Assembly (NCBI RefSeq): GCF_003591035.1
Contig: NZ_QYUO01000001.1
Coordinates: 62,001-126,000 of the forward strand
Reading direction: 5' to 3'
DNA from: Noviherbaspirillum saxi
GTDB lineage: Bacteria > Pseudomonadota > Gammaproteobacteria > Burkholderiales > Burkholderiaceae_D
Length of the DNA stretch: 64,000 nt
In this document: positions 57,892 through 64,000 of the stretch, in pieces
Numbering within the stretch: position 1 is the stretch's first letter
How the letters are laid out: each line of letters starts with the position of its first letter
The notes under the pieces: generated by a model
What the model saw: only the letters and a program-made list of their open reading frames with translations
What the model was told of the DNA's origin: nothing
Database searches by the model: none
Made by a program: the position numbers and the translations under genes

Positions 57892-57988
57892 ATGAGTCCG
57901 AATCGTGCAATCCGTGGGGTCGAAGATCGTTCCGACACCCGCTACGGGCCGCGGTGTTTCAAGGTGGTGCGTTTTGTGAAACCACGGG

Positions 57989-58018
57989 ATTATAAGTGTT
58001 TTCCGCAGCGAGCGTCAA
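57989..58018 (-). promoter_or_regulatory. Promoter of the ATP synthase operon
   Basis: On the minus strand TTGACG (58018-58013) and TATAAT (57994-57989) are separated by 18 bases, close to the sigma-70 consensus, about 100 bases before atpI. Confidence 0.75.
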
Positions 58019-58607
58019 ACAATTGCCCACTAGAATCCCGCTTCCCGGCTACCGTAAAACTACGATAGACAACTTTAAAATACTCTATAGAAAGATCTTT
58101 CCGGCCAGTTGGCATGCGCTTTTTCTAGCATTAAGAATAAGCACCACGATGCAGGACGCCAATTACTCCAAAGGTCATACAAAGAGAGAACACGTCAACT
58201 GACCGAGAAAGACGCGCCTTCGATACCGTCGCTTTGCAAATCGCCTATTTCAAGCGGGAACGACGCACAACCCCATATCTATGGGATAGCTCCTCATCAA
58301 TAAATAAGGGATAAGAAAGAAATTTCTTGCCGTCCCCTCGCATGACATGGGCGGGCTCATGAAATCTATGGGAGCGAACTATAGCTTGTTATTGGGCAAG
58401 TAGAGTAGAAAGGCAGTCAAAATCGGCATCCTTGAATTCGGACGCGCGCTCTGAAGATATTGAGGACCTCGCTCGTTTCAGCGATTGCGGAAGCATGAAG
58501 ACTAAAAAATTTCCAGAAAACAACAATTCGATGGCAAATGCTGCGATGTAATTGCAATTTGCATCATGATTGCATTTCGGCATGACTTTTGCCATATATC
58601 AACCAGT

Positions 58608-58613
58608 TATAAT
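58608..58613 (+). promoter_or_regulatory. Candidate -10 box of the aryl polyene cluster
   Basis: TATAAT 34 bases before ATG 58647. The -35 hexamer at normal spacing is poor, so activation may be needed. Confidence 0.4.
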
Positions 58614-58646
58614 CTAACAATTAGCAATATCGCCACCTATCCCGCC

Positions 58647-59384
58647 ATGCGTTCTTCATCCGTACATTTTTCAATTACTTCGGACGCTGCATGGGCGCCG
58701 GGTATAGAAACGCGGGAAGCATGGCTGGCATGGGCGCAGCATGGCGGCACGACCGAAGGCAGCGGCAAGCCAAAACTTCAGTCGATGGCGGTCATGCAAC
58801 GGCGACGCGTCGGCATGCTCGGAAAAATGGCTTTGGAAGTGGCCTATGCGTGCCTGGGGGAGCGGACTGGCGTGCCGACCATATTCTGCTCTCGGCATGG
58901 CGAAGTCTCGCGCTCCGTGGATCTGCTGAGTGATTTGGCAGCCGGCGAGCCGCTCTCCCCCACCTCATTCGGTTTGTCAGTTCACAATGCGATCGGTGGA
59001 ATGTTTTCCATCGTCCGTGACGACCAAGCGAACCATATCGCGCTCAGTGCGGGGCAGAGTTCGGTTGAACATGCGGTTGTAGAAGCTTGCGGTCTGTTGA
59101 ATGACGGAGAAAAAGCCGTCCTGCTCGTTGTCTATGATTGTCCGCTGCCAGGAATATATACAGAATTCCAAGACGTGGCCGAGCAACCGTTTGCGTGGGC
59201 ATGGCTGATCGAACCGCCGCTACAGGATGTAATGTCGCTCTCTTGGTCTGAACCAGCGAGCGATACAATCCAACCGTCATTGCTGACAGGCGGATTGGAA
59301 ATCTTGCGTTTTCATCTACTTCAATCTTCCTTACTTGAGCGACGGTCCGCCAAACAATCCTGGCGCTGGAGCCGGCATGCTTGA
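58647..59384 (+). CDS. Beta-ketoacyl synthase-like chain-length factor, aryl polyene cluster
   Basis: A 245-residue protein resembling the N-terminal half of ketosynthases but shorter than the 400-residue enzymes. TIFCSRHGEVSRSVDLLSDL and FGLSVHNAIGGMFSIV fit the thiolase-like fold of the 'beta-ketoacyl synthase chain length factor' family of aryl polyene clusters; the Cys nucleophile is replaced (SAGQSSVEHA). It would pair with an active ketosynthase encoded outside the window. Its stop overlaps the next start. Confidence 0.8.
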   Translation: MRSSSVHFSITSDAAWAPGIETREAWLAWAQHGGTTEGSGKPKLQSMAVMQRRRVGMLGKMALEVAYACLGERTGVPTIFCSRHGEVSRSVDLLSDLAAGEPLSPTSFGLSVHNAIGGMFSIVRDDQANHIALSAGQSSVEHAVVEACGLLNDGEKAVLLVVYDCPLPGIYTEFQDVAEQPFAWAWLIEPPLQDVMSLSWSEPASDTIQPSLLTGGLEILRFHLLQSSLLERRSAKQSWRWSRHA

Positions 59385-60156
59385 GGTTTTCAATCGCTAC
59401 TGGCGGGTCGTCGGCACGGGAATAAGTTTTGCCTCTTTTGGCGTGGGTGGATTGCTCCTGCGGGTACTGGTTTTCCCGACAATGAATATCTTTGTATGGA
59501 ACGCCAGCCGTCGTAAAACCGCAGCCCGCAATGTTATTCGCCTGACATTTCGTGCTTTTGTCCGCATGATGGTCGGCTTGCGGGTACTACGCTATGAAAT
59601 CAAAGGCTTGGAAAAACTAGAACGCCGCGGCTTGCTGATTCTCGCGAATCACCCGACCTTGATCGACACGGTATTTCTCATGTCTTTTGTCAAGCAGGCG
59701 GATTGCATCGTCAAAAACCAGCTATGGAATAACCCGGTCACGCATGGACCGGTTCGTGCAGCGGGTTACATCAACAATACAAGCGGCCCTGAACTGATAG
59801 AGCAGTGCATCAAATCCATACAACAAGGCAGCAACTTGATCGTGTTCCCGGAAGGAACGCGTACTCGCCGTGACGGATCGATTTGCTTCAAGCGCGGCGC
59901 GGCGAATATCGCAGTACGCGGCAATATCGATGTCACGCCGGTGCTGATCCGGTGCACGCCTTCGACATTGGGCAAGGAAGACAAGTGGTGGAAAGTGCCC
60001 GCACGCCGCGTACAACTGACGATTGAAGTACGGGACGATATCCCGATTCATCCCTTTATCGCTGCAGCGGATAACGAAGCAATTGCAGCTCGCCGGCTGA
60101 CCGAATATTTGCAGCATTTTTTTGTCGAGGAAAACAAAGGCCATGCAGTCGCTTGA
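59377..60156 (+). CDS. 1-acyl-glycerol-3-phosphate acyltransferase-like protein
   Basis: A 259-residue membrane-associated acyltransferase. One N-terminal helix (GTGISFASFGVGGLLLRVLV) precedes the NHPTLIDTVF motif (H-x4-D) and FPEGTRTRRDGS. It probably moves the polyene chain onto a lipid or membrane anchor. ATG 59377 overlaps the preceding stop; a TTG at 59335 would add 14 unlikely residues. Confidence 0.85.
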   Translation: MLEVFNRYWRVVGTGISFASFGVGGLLLRVLVFPTMNIFVWNASRRKTAARNVIRLTFRAFVRMMVGLRVLRYEIKGLEKLERRGLLILANHPTLIDTVFLMSFVKQADCIVKNQLWNNPVTHGPVRAAGYINNTSGPELIEQCIKSIQQGSNLIVFPEGTRTRRDGSICFKRGAANIAVRGNIDVTPVLIRCTPSTLGKEDKWWKVPARRVQLTIEVRDDIPIHPFIAAADNEAIAARRLTEYLQHFFVEENKGHAVA

Positions 60157-60403
60157 AGACGAAGTCAAAACAACAATCATCCAATCCCTTCAACTCGAAG
60201 ATATTCGCCCGGAAGACATCGATACCGACGCCCCCCTGTTTGTCGAGGGGCTTGGACTTGACTCGATCGACGCGCTGGAGCTCGGTGTCGCATTGCAAAA
60301 ACGTTACGGCATTTCCTTGTCTGCCGACTCGGAGGAAACCCGTCGCCATTTCAAATCGGTTCGCGCCCTGAGCCTGATGATCGCCAGCCATAGAACAAAG
60401 TAG
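60143..60403 (+). CDS. Acyl carrier protein 1, aryl polyene cluster
   Basis: An 86-residue acyl carrier protein with the phosphopantetheine Ser in GLGLDSIDALEL. aaagg precedes ATG 60143, which lies inside the acyltransferase gene (14-base overlap). It carries the growing chain; two carrier proteins in tandem are typical of these clusters. Confidence 0.93.
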   Translation: MQSLEDEVKTTIIQSLQLEDIRPEDIDTDAPLFVEGLGLDSIDALELGVALQKRYGISLSADSEETRRHFKSVRALSLMIASHRTK

Positions 60404-60415
60404 GAGTAAACGGAA

Positions 60416-60679
60416 ATGACCGCCGCCACCGTGATGAGCAAGGAAGAGATTTACAGCTGGATCGTGGACACCTTGCACGATATGTTTGAAATCGATAAAG
60501 CGGAGATCACGCCGCAAGCCAATCTTTACAATGACCTGGACATCGACAGCATCGATGCGGTCGACCTGGCCGTCAAGGCAAAGGAATTGACTGGCAAGCG
60601 GTTGCAGCCCGAGGTCTTCAAGACGGTTCGCACCGTCGACGACGTCGTCAAGGCCTTGCACGACCTCCTGGCGGAGTAG
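60416..60679 (+). CDS. Acyl carrier protein 2, aryl polyene cluster
   Basis: An 87-residue acyl carrier protein; the modified Ser is in DLDIDSIDAVDL. It differs enough from the first (KAKELTGKRLQPEVFK) to suggest a separate job, such as carrying the aromatic starter. A taggagtaaa ribosome site precedes ATG 60416. Confidence 0.93.
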   Translation: MTAATVMSKEEIYSWIVDTLHDMFEIDKAEITPQANLYNDLDIDSIDAVDLAVKAKELTGKRLQPEVFKTVRTVDDVVKALHDLLAE

Positions 60680-60704
60680 ATTTGCAATGAGCCGGGAGTA
60701 ATTC

Positions 60705-61259
60705 ATTAATCGCTTCATCCTGACCGCGTTGCCGGTCGCTATCACACTTGTATATCCGCTAGCGGTATGGCTTGGTCACGGTACAGTGGAGCCACGGCTG
60801 TTCGCCGCCTTGCTGGTGCTGGCGGCATCGATACGCGTGGCGACCATGAAGATCGGCAGGGCTGCATGGTGGTGGCTCGCCGGTGCGCTGGCGCTGGGAA
60901 CGGGCGCGGTGATGAGCAACGGCTGGATGCCATTGAAGTTGTATCCGGTATTGGTCAACGCGGTCATGCTCGGCATGTTCGCCTACAGTCTTGCCATGCC
61001 GCCAACCTTCATCGAGCGCATCGCCCGCATCAAAGAGCCTGACTTGCCGAGCATCGCTGTGGCCTATACCAGGCGCGTGACACAGGTATGGTGTCTGTTC
61101 TTTCTGGTTAACGGGAGTATCGCGCTGCTGACCGCGGTGTGGGCGTCGCCGGCAACCTGGTCTCTCTACAACGGTGTGATTGCCTATGTGCTGATGGGAC
61201 TGCTTTTTGCTGGCGAGTATCTGGTTCGCTTGCGTTTCAAACGGCGTCACAATGTCTGA
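60705..61259 (+). CDS. Polytopic membrane protein of aryl polyene cluster, probable ATT start
   Basis: A protein of about 184 residues with six hydrophobic segments (ITLVYPLAVWLGHG, LFAALLVLAASIRVA, WWWLAGALALGTGAV and others), resembling COG4648-type proteins of these clusters. The frame opens after a TAA at 60699 and has no ATG or GTG near its start. ATT 60705 sits 6 bases after gggag and gives NRFILTALPVAI; TTG 60729 lacks a ribosome site. The stop overlaps the ligase start by 6 bases. Confidence 0.72.
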   Translation: MNRFILTALPVAITLVYPLAVWLGHGTVEPRLFAALLVLAASIRVATMKIGRAAWWWLAGALALGTGAVMSNGWMPLKLYPVLVNAVMLGMFAYSLAMPPTFIERIARIKEPDLPSIAVAYTRRVTQVWCLFFLVNGSIALLTAVWASPATWSLYNGVIAYVLMGLLFAGEYLVRLRFKRRHNV

Positions 61260-63012
61260 CTTCATCGACATACTGAACCTGCTCAGCGCCGGCCGCTCGC
61301 TGGACAGCTGTATTGGATGGCGCGAAGACGACAAAATCGGATTTGCGGAATTTCTTGGCCGCGTCAGTTTGTGGCATACGTTATTGCTCGGTACGTCCGG
61401 CAGCAACTTTGCGCTATATGCCAACGACAGCATCGAATTCGCTGCCGCCTTGTTTGGCGCCTGGCACGCAGGAAAAACCATCTATCTGCCGTCGGATACT
61501 CTTCCGGCGACCTGCGCGTCATTGCGGCCCGCGGTGCAAGGCTATCTCGGTGATTTTCCAGCCGAATGCGCGCCCATTTCACCGGATTTATCTGATCGAC
61601 ATGGCCCGCAGTCACTACGATCGGCCGCCGAAGATTTTCGATTCACGCCGTTGCAGCCCGACTTTCCTGCACTAGTGGTGTATACCTCGGGCAGTACGGG
61701 CCTACCGCAGGCGATTCCCAAAAAGCTGTCGCAACTTGCCTGCGAGGTTGCGACGCTTGAAAGGCAATTCGGCTCCGTTGCCAAGGTCAAGGAAGTGGTT
61801 GCGACCGTGTCGCACCAGCATATCTACGGATTGCTGTTCAAAGTGTTGTGGCCACTGGCATCCGAACGTGGCATTCATGCCCGTAGTCGCGCGTATCCGG
61901 AAGAGCTGTTGCAACTCACATCGACACGTGACTGCATTCTGATCTCCAGTCCTGCACACCTGAAACGCTTGCCAGAAAGTCCGGCGTGGGCCGCCGCGAG
62001 TCATCGCATTTGCACCATTTTTTCTTCAGGCGGTCCCTTGCCCGAAGAGGTTGCCTACACAACGGTCGACATGCTTGGGGCAGCCCCCATCGAAATCTAC
62101 GGCAGTTCCGAGACCGGGGGCATTGGATGGCGACAGAGGAAGCAGCGCGGCGGTGACGAAAGCTGGCAATTGCTGCCCGAAGTCGATGCACGTATCGCCA
62201 GTGAATATGACGCGCTGGAAGTGCGCTCGTCGCATTTGCCCGATAACACGTGGTTCCGTACCGCCGACCGTGCAAACATGGTCAGTGATAGCCGCTTTTT
62301 CCTGCAGGGCCGCGCCGACCGCATCGTCAAGATCGAAGAAAAGCGCATTTCGCTCGACTTGATTGAATTGCGCCTAAAGGAAACAGAATGGGTCGCCGAT
62401 GCGCGCGTGCTGGTCGTCGATGGAAAACGCCAACGCCTGGCAGCGTTTATCGTCTTGACAGAGGACGGAAGCACATTACTTTCCCGTACGGGCAAGCCGG
62501 CATTGAATGACATGCTGCGCCGGCATTTGGCCCAGGCGATCGAAAGAATCGCCCTGCCCCGCAGCTGGCGCTATCTGGATGCGCTGCCGATCAATGCGCA
62601 AGGCAAGACCACGCACGGCGAACTAATGGCGCTGCTTGAGGACCTGTCGGCCGCGGCCAGGCCGGTAATGCCGCGCATGTCGTATCTTGAGCGTGATACG
62701 CAGCGTGTGCTGATCGCGATGACGGCGCCACGCGATTTACTCTATTTCGATGGGCATTTCGCCGGCGTTCCGATCCTGCCGGGTGTGGCGCAGGTCGAAT
62801 GGGCTCAAGGCTTGGCACGACAATGCTTCGACCTGCCGCCGCTTTTCAAGGGAATCCATGCACTTAAATTTCAGCAAGTGATCCGGCCCGAAAGACCGTT
62901 TTCGCTTGAGATGATGCATGACGCAGCCAAGAGCAGCGTGACGTTCAAATATTTTTCAGATGCGGGCGTACATGCAAGTGGCCGACTGATGTTTGGAGCG
63001 GCCGATGTTTAA
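61252..63012 (+). CDS. Acyl-CoA/ACP ligase fused to FabZ-like dehydratase
   Basis: A 586-residue fusion. Residues 1-460 are an AMP-forming ligase: VVYTSGSTGLPQAIPK is the P-loop, PIEIYGSSETGG and WFRTADRAN follow, and NAQGKTTHGE near 450 holds the catalytic Lys. The last ~110 residues form a hot-dog dehydratase (LLYFDGHFAGVPILPGVAQVEW). It likely activates the aromatic starter (such as 4-hydroxybenzoate or coumarate) and dehydrates chain intermediates. It overlaps both neighbours. Confidence 0.9.
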   Translation: MSDFIDILNLLSAGRSLDSCIGWREDDKIGFAEFLGRVSLWHTLLLGTSGSNFALYANDSIEFAAALFGAWHAGKTIYLPSDTLPATCASLRPAVQGYLGDFPAECAPISPDLSDRHGPQSLRSAAEDFRFTPLQPDFPALVVYTSGSTGLPQAIPKKLSQLACEVATLERQFGSVAKVKEVVATVSHQHIYGLLFKVLWPLASERGIHARSRAYPEELLQLTSTRDCILISSPAHLKRLPESPAWAAASHRICTIFSSGGPLPEEVAYTTVDMLGAAPIEIYGSSETGGIGWRQRKQRGGDESWQLLPEVDARIASEYDALEVRSSHLPDNTWFRTADRANMVSDSRFFLQGRADRIVKIEEKRISLDLIELRLKETEWVADARVLVVDGKRQRLAAFIVLTEDGSTLLSRTGKPALNDMLRRHLAQAIERIALPRSWRYLDALPINAQGKTTHGELMALLEDLSAAARPVMPRMSYLERDTQRVLIAMTAPRDLLYFDGHFAGVPILPGVAQVEWAQGLARQCFDLPPLFKGIHALKFQQVIRPERPFSLEMMHDAAKSSVTFKYFSDAGVHASGRLMFGAADV

Positions 63013-63748
63013 TCCCTGTGTTGTGATTCCCGTCTATAACCATGAACACGCGATCGACGCAGTAACACAAGCCGTGCGTGCCAGCGGCGTGCATTGCATC
63101 CTGATCGATGATGGCAGCAGCGTGGCATGTGCGCAGGTACTCAACCGCATCGCCGCGCAGTCGCCATCAGAGGTCACGCTGGTTTGCCACACCATCAACC
63201 GCGGCAAGGGCGATGCAGTCATTACCGGCATGCGCAAGGCTGCCGACATGGGGTTTTCTCATGCACTGCAGATCGATGCCGACGGCCAGCATTGCATCGC
63301 CGACGTTCCGAGATTTCTGGAACAGGCAAGAAACCAGCAGGACGCTCTCATCGTCGGCTATCCACAATATGATGAATCGGTTCCGGCGTTACGCCTGTAC
63401 GCCCGCTACCTGACGCATGTCTGGGTATGGATCAATACCTTGTCGCTGCAGATCAAGGATTCGATGTGCGGCTTTCGGGTGTACCCCCTCAAACCGGTTC
63501 TGGCGCTGGCAAAGCGGCAGCGCATCGGCGCGCGCATGGACTTCGATACCGAAGTGCTGGTCCGTTTGTTCTGGGAAGGAATACGGGTCGTCAATCTCGG
63601 CACCAGGGTTGGCTACCCTGCCGACGGCGTATCGCATTTCCGTCTGTGGCGCGACAACGTTCTCATATCGCGCATGCACGCGACGCTGTTCTTTGGCATG
63701 CTCATACGTGCGCCTCGGCTGCTCGCGCGGAAGTGGGGCAAGGCATGA
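63005..63748 (+). CDS. Family 2 glycosyltransferase
   Basis: A 247-residue GT-A fold transferase: CVVIPVYNHEHAIDAV at the start, ILIDDGSS, NRGKGDAVITGM and QIDADGQH with the metal-binding DxD. It lacks the long membrane tail of dolichol-phosphate mannosyltransferases but is similar in its core. In aryl polyene clusters it presumably glycosylates or helps to anchor the pigment. Overlaps the previous gene by 8 bases and the next by 4. Confidence 0.9.
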   Translation: MFNPCVVIPVYNHEHAIDAVTQAVRASGVHCILIDDGSSVACAQVLNRIAAQSPSEVTLVCHTINRGKGDAVITGMRKAADMGFSHALQIDADGQHCIADVPRFLEQARNQQDALIVGYPQYDESVPALRLYARYLTHVWVWINTLSLQIKDSMCGFRVYPLKPVLALAKRQRIGARMDFDTEVLVRLFWEGIRVVNLGTRVGYPADGVSHFRLWRDNVLISRMHATLFFGMLIRAPRLLARKWGKA

Positions 63749-64000
63749 GCGGCCGTTACGAGACTGGCGGATCGCGGCATTGGGCACAGATCAACGAAGT
63801 CAGCTTCGTCACCGGCATGCGGCTGCTCTTCTGGATTTGCCGCACATTTGGGCGCTGGCCGTTCCGGATGGTGTTGTATCCGGTACTTGCGTGGTATGTC
63901 ATGACCAAACCGCTGGCGCGCCGTGCGTCGTCGGGCTATTTACGACGGGTATCCCGGTTCGGAGGCCAGCCGCATGTACAGGCGGGTATCACGAACGTCA
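63745..64000 (+). CDS. LpxL-like lipid acyltransferase, partial
   Basis: The first 85 residues of a protein cut by the window edge. SRHWAQINEVSFVTGMRLLF and WICRTFGRWPFRMVLYPVLAWYV match the N-terminus of LpxL/HtrB-type acyltransferases in aryl polyene clusters. ATG 63745 overlaps the preceding stop. The catalytic H-x4-D lies beyond the edge. Confidence 0.8.
   Translation, partial: MSGRYETGGSRHWAQINEVSFVTGMRLLFWICRTFGRWPFRMVLYPVLAWYVMTKPLARRASSGYLRRVSRFGGQPHVQAGITNV

Larger units (their letters stand above)
57892..58646. other. Divergent intergenic region between atp operon and polyene cluster
   Basis: About 750 bases with no convincing gene and more AT than the flanks. It contains the atp promoter at 57989-58018 and a -10 box for the plus-strand cluster at 58608. 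A minus-strand frame at 58389-58595 is not supported. Confidence 0.55.

Noticed and set aside
58389..58595. Minus-strand frame of 68 codons in the atp/polyene intergenic region
   Set aside because: No ribosome site, atypical composition and no recognisable family; overlaps probable promoter sequence.

Overview
The window is chromosomal DNA from a betaproteobacterium. Oxalobacteraceae, in the Herminiimonas/Janthinobacterium range, fits best. This is inferred from the Burkholderiales-type porin, the atpIBEFHAGDC operon followed by hemE and priA, the YqjD/YqjE stress operon, the PPK2-type polyphosphate kinase and the aryl polyene cluster; no marker gene such as rRNA is present. There are two tRNAs, tRNA-Arg(CCG) and tRNA-Asp(GTC), and no CRISPR array.

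Bases 1-12621 are accessory DNA lying on the 3' side of tRNA-Arg. The most interesting part is 1176-5471. A tightly overlapping plus-strand operon encodes an unrecognised 108-residue protein, a PfkB-kinase/nucleoside deoxyribosyltransferase fusion, a QueC-like protein with an intact Zn site, and a SagB/nitroreductase-like protein. It converges on a minus-strand pair encoding a DNA adenine methylase and an OGG-like HhH-GPD glycosylase. This looks like a base- or protein-modification defence system related in parts to type IV CBASS and Qat but with a different gene set. It is followed by an integrase remnant, a truncated gene of possible conjugation origin, an IS91-type element carrying its own tyrosine recombinase, and a two-gene unit pairing a nucleoid-associated NA37-family protein with a RelA/SpoT alarmone synthetase.

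Bases 12700-28349 are mostly housekeeping and envelope genes: a dihaem cytochrome c, an OmpA-type lipoprotein, the YqjD-E-K-like operon, proline iminopeptidase, rdgC, dinB, slyX and a porin. Among them sits a short-chain-dehydrogenase-like protein whose two motifs match halohydrin dehalogenases exactly, and a decayed secreted M10-type protease gene. Bases 28350-46000 hold rep helicase, a TetR-controlled HlyD/ABC efflux operon, a REC-EAL signalling protein, a stress cluster of DUF2382 and glycine-zipper proteins, an endonuclease/phospholipase D pair, a glutathione transferase and priA.

The 760-base gap between priA and hemE carries two copies of a ~210-220-base module offset by about 430 bases, each with perfect and near-perfect DnaA boxes. 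It could be an origin or a DnaA-titration site; the fact that all genes from hemE to atpI point leftwards favours the second. Then follow hemE, PPK2, a CoA-binding protein and the complete ATP synthase operon, all on the minus strand. From 58647 to the right edge runs the first part of an aryl polyene (xanthomonadin-like) biosynthetic cluster on the plus strand, which continues outside the window.
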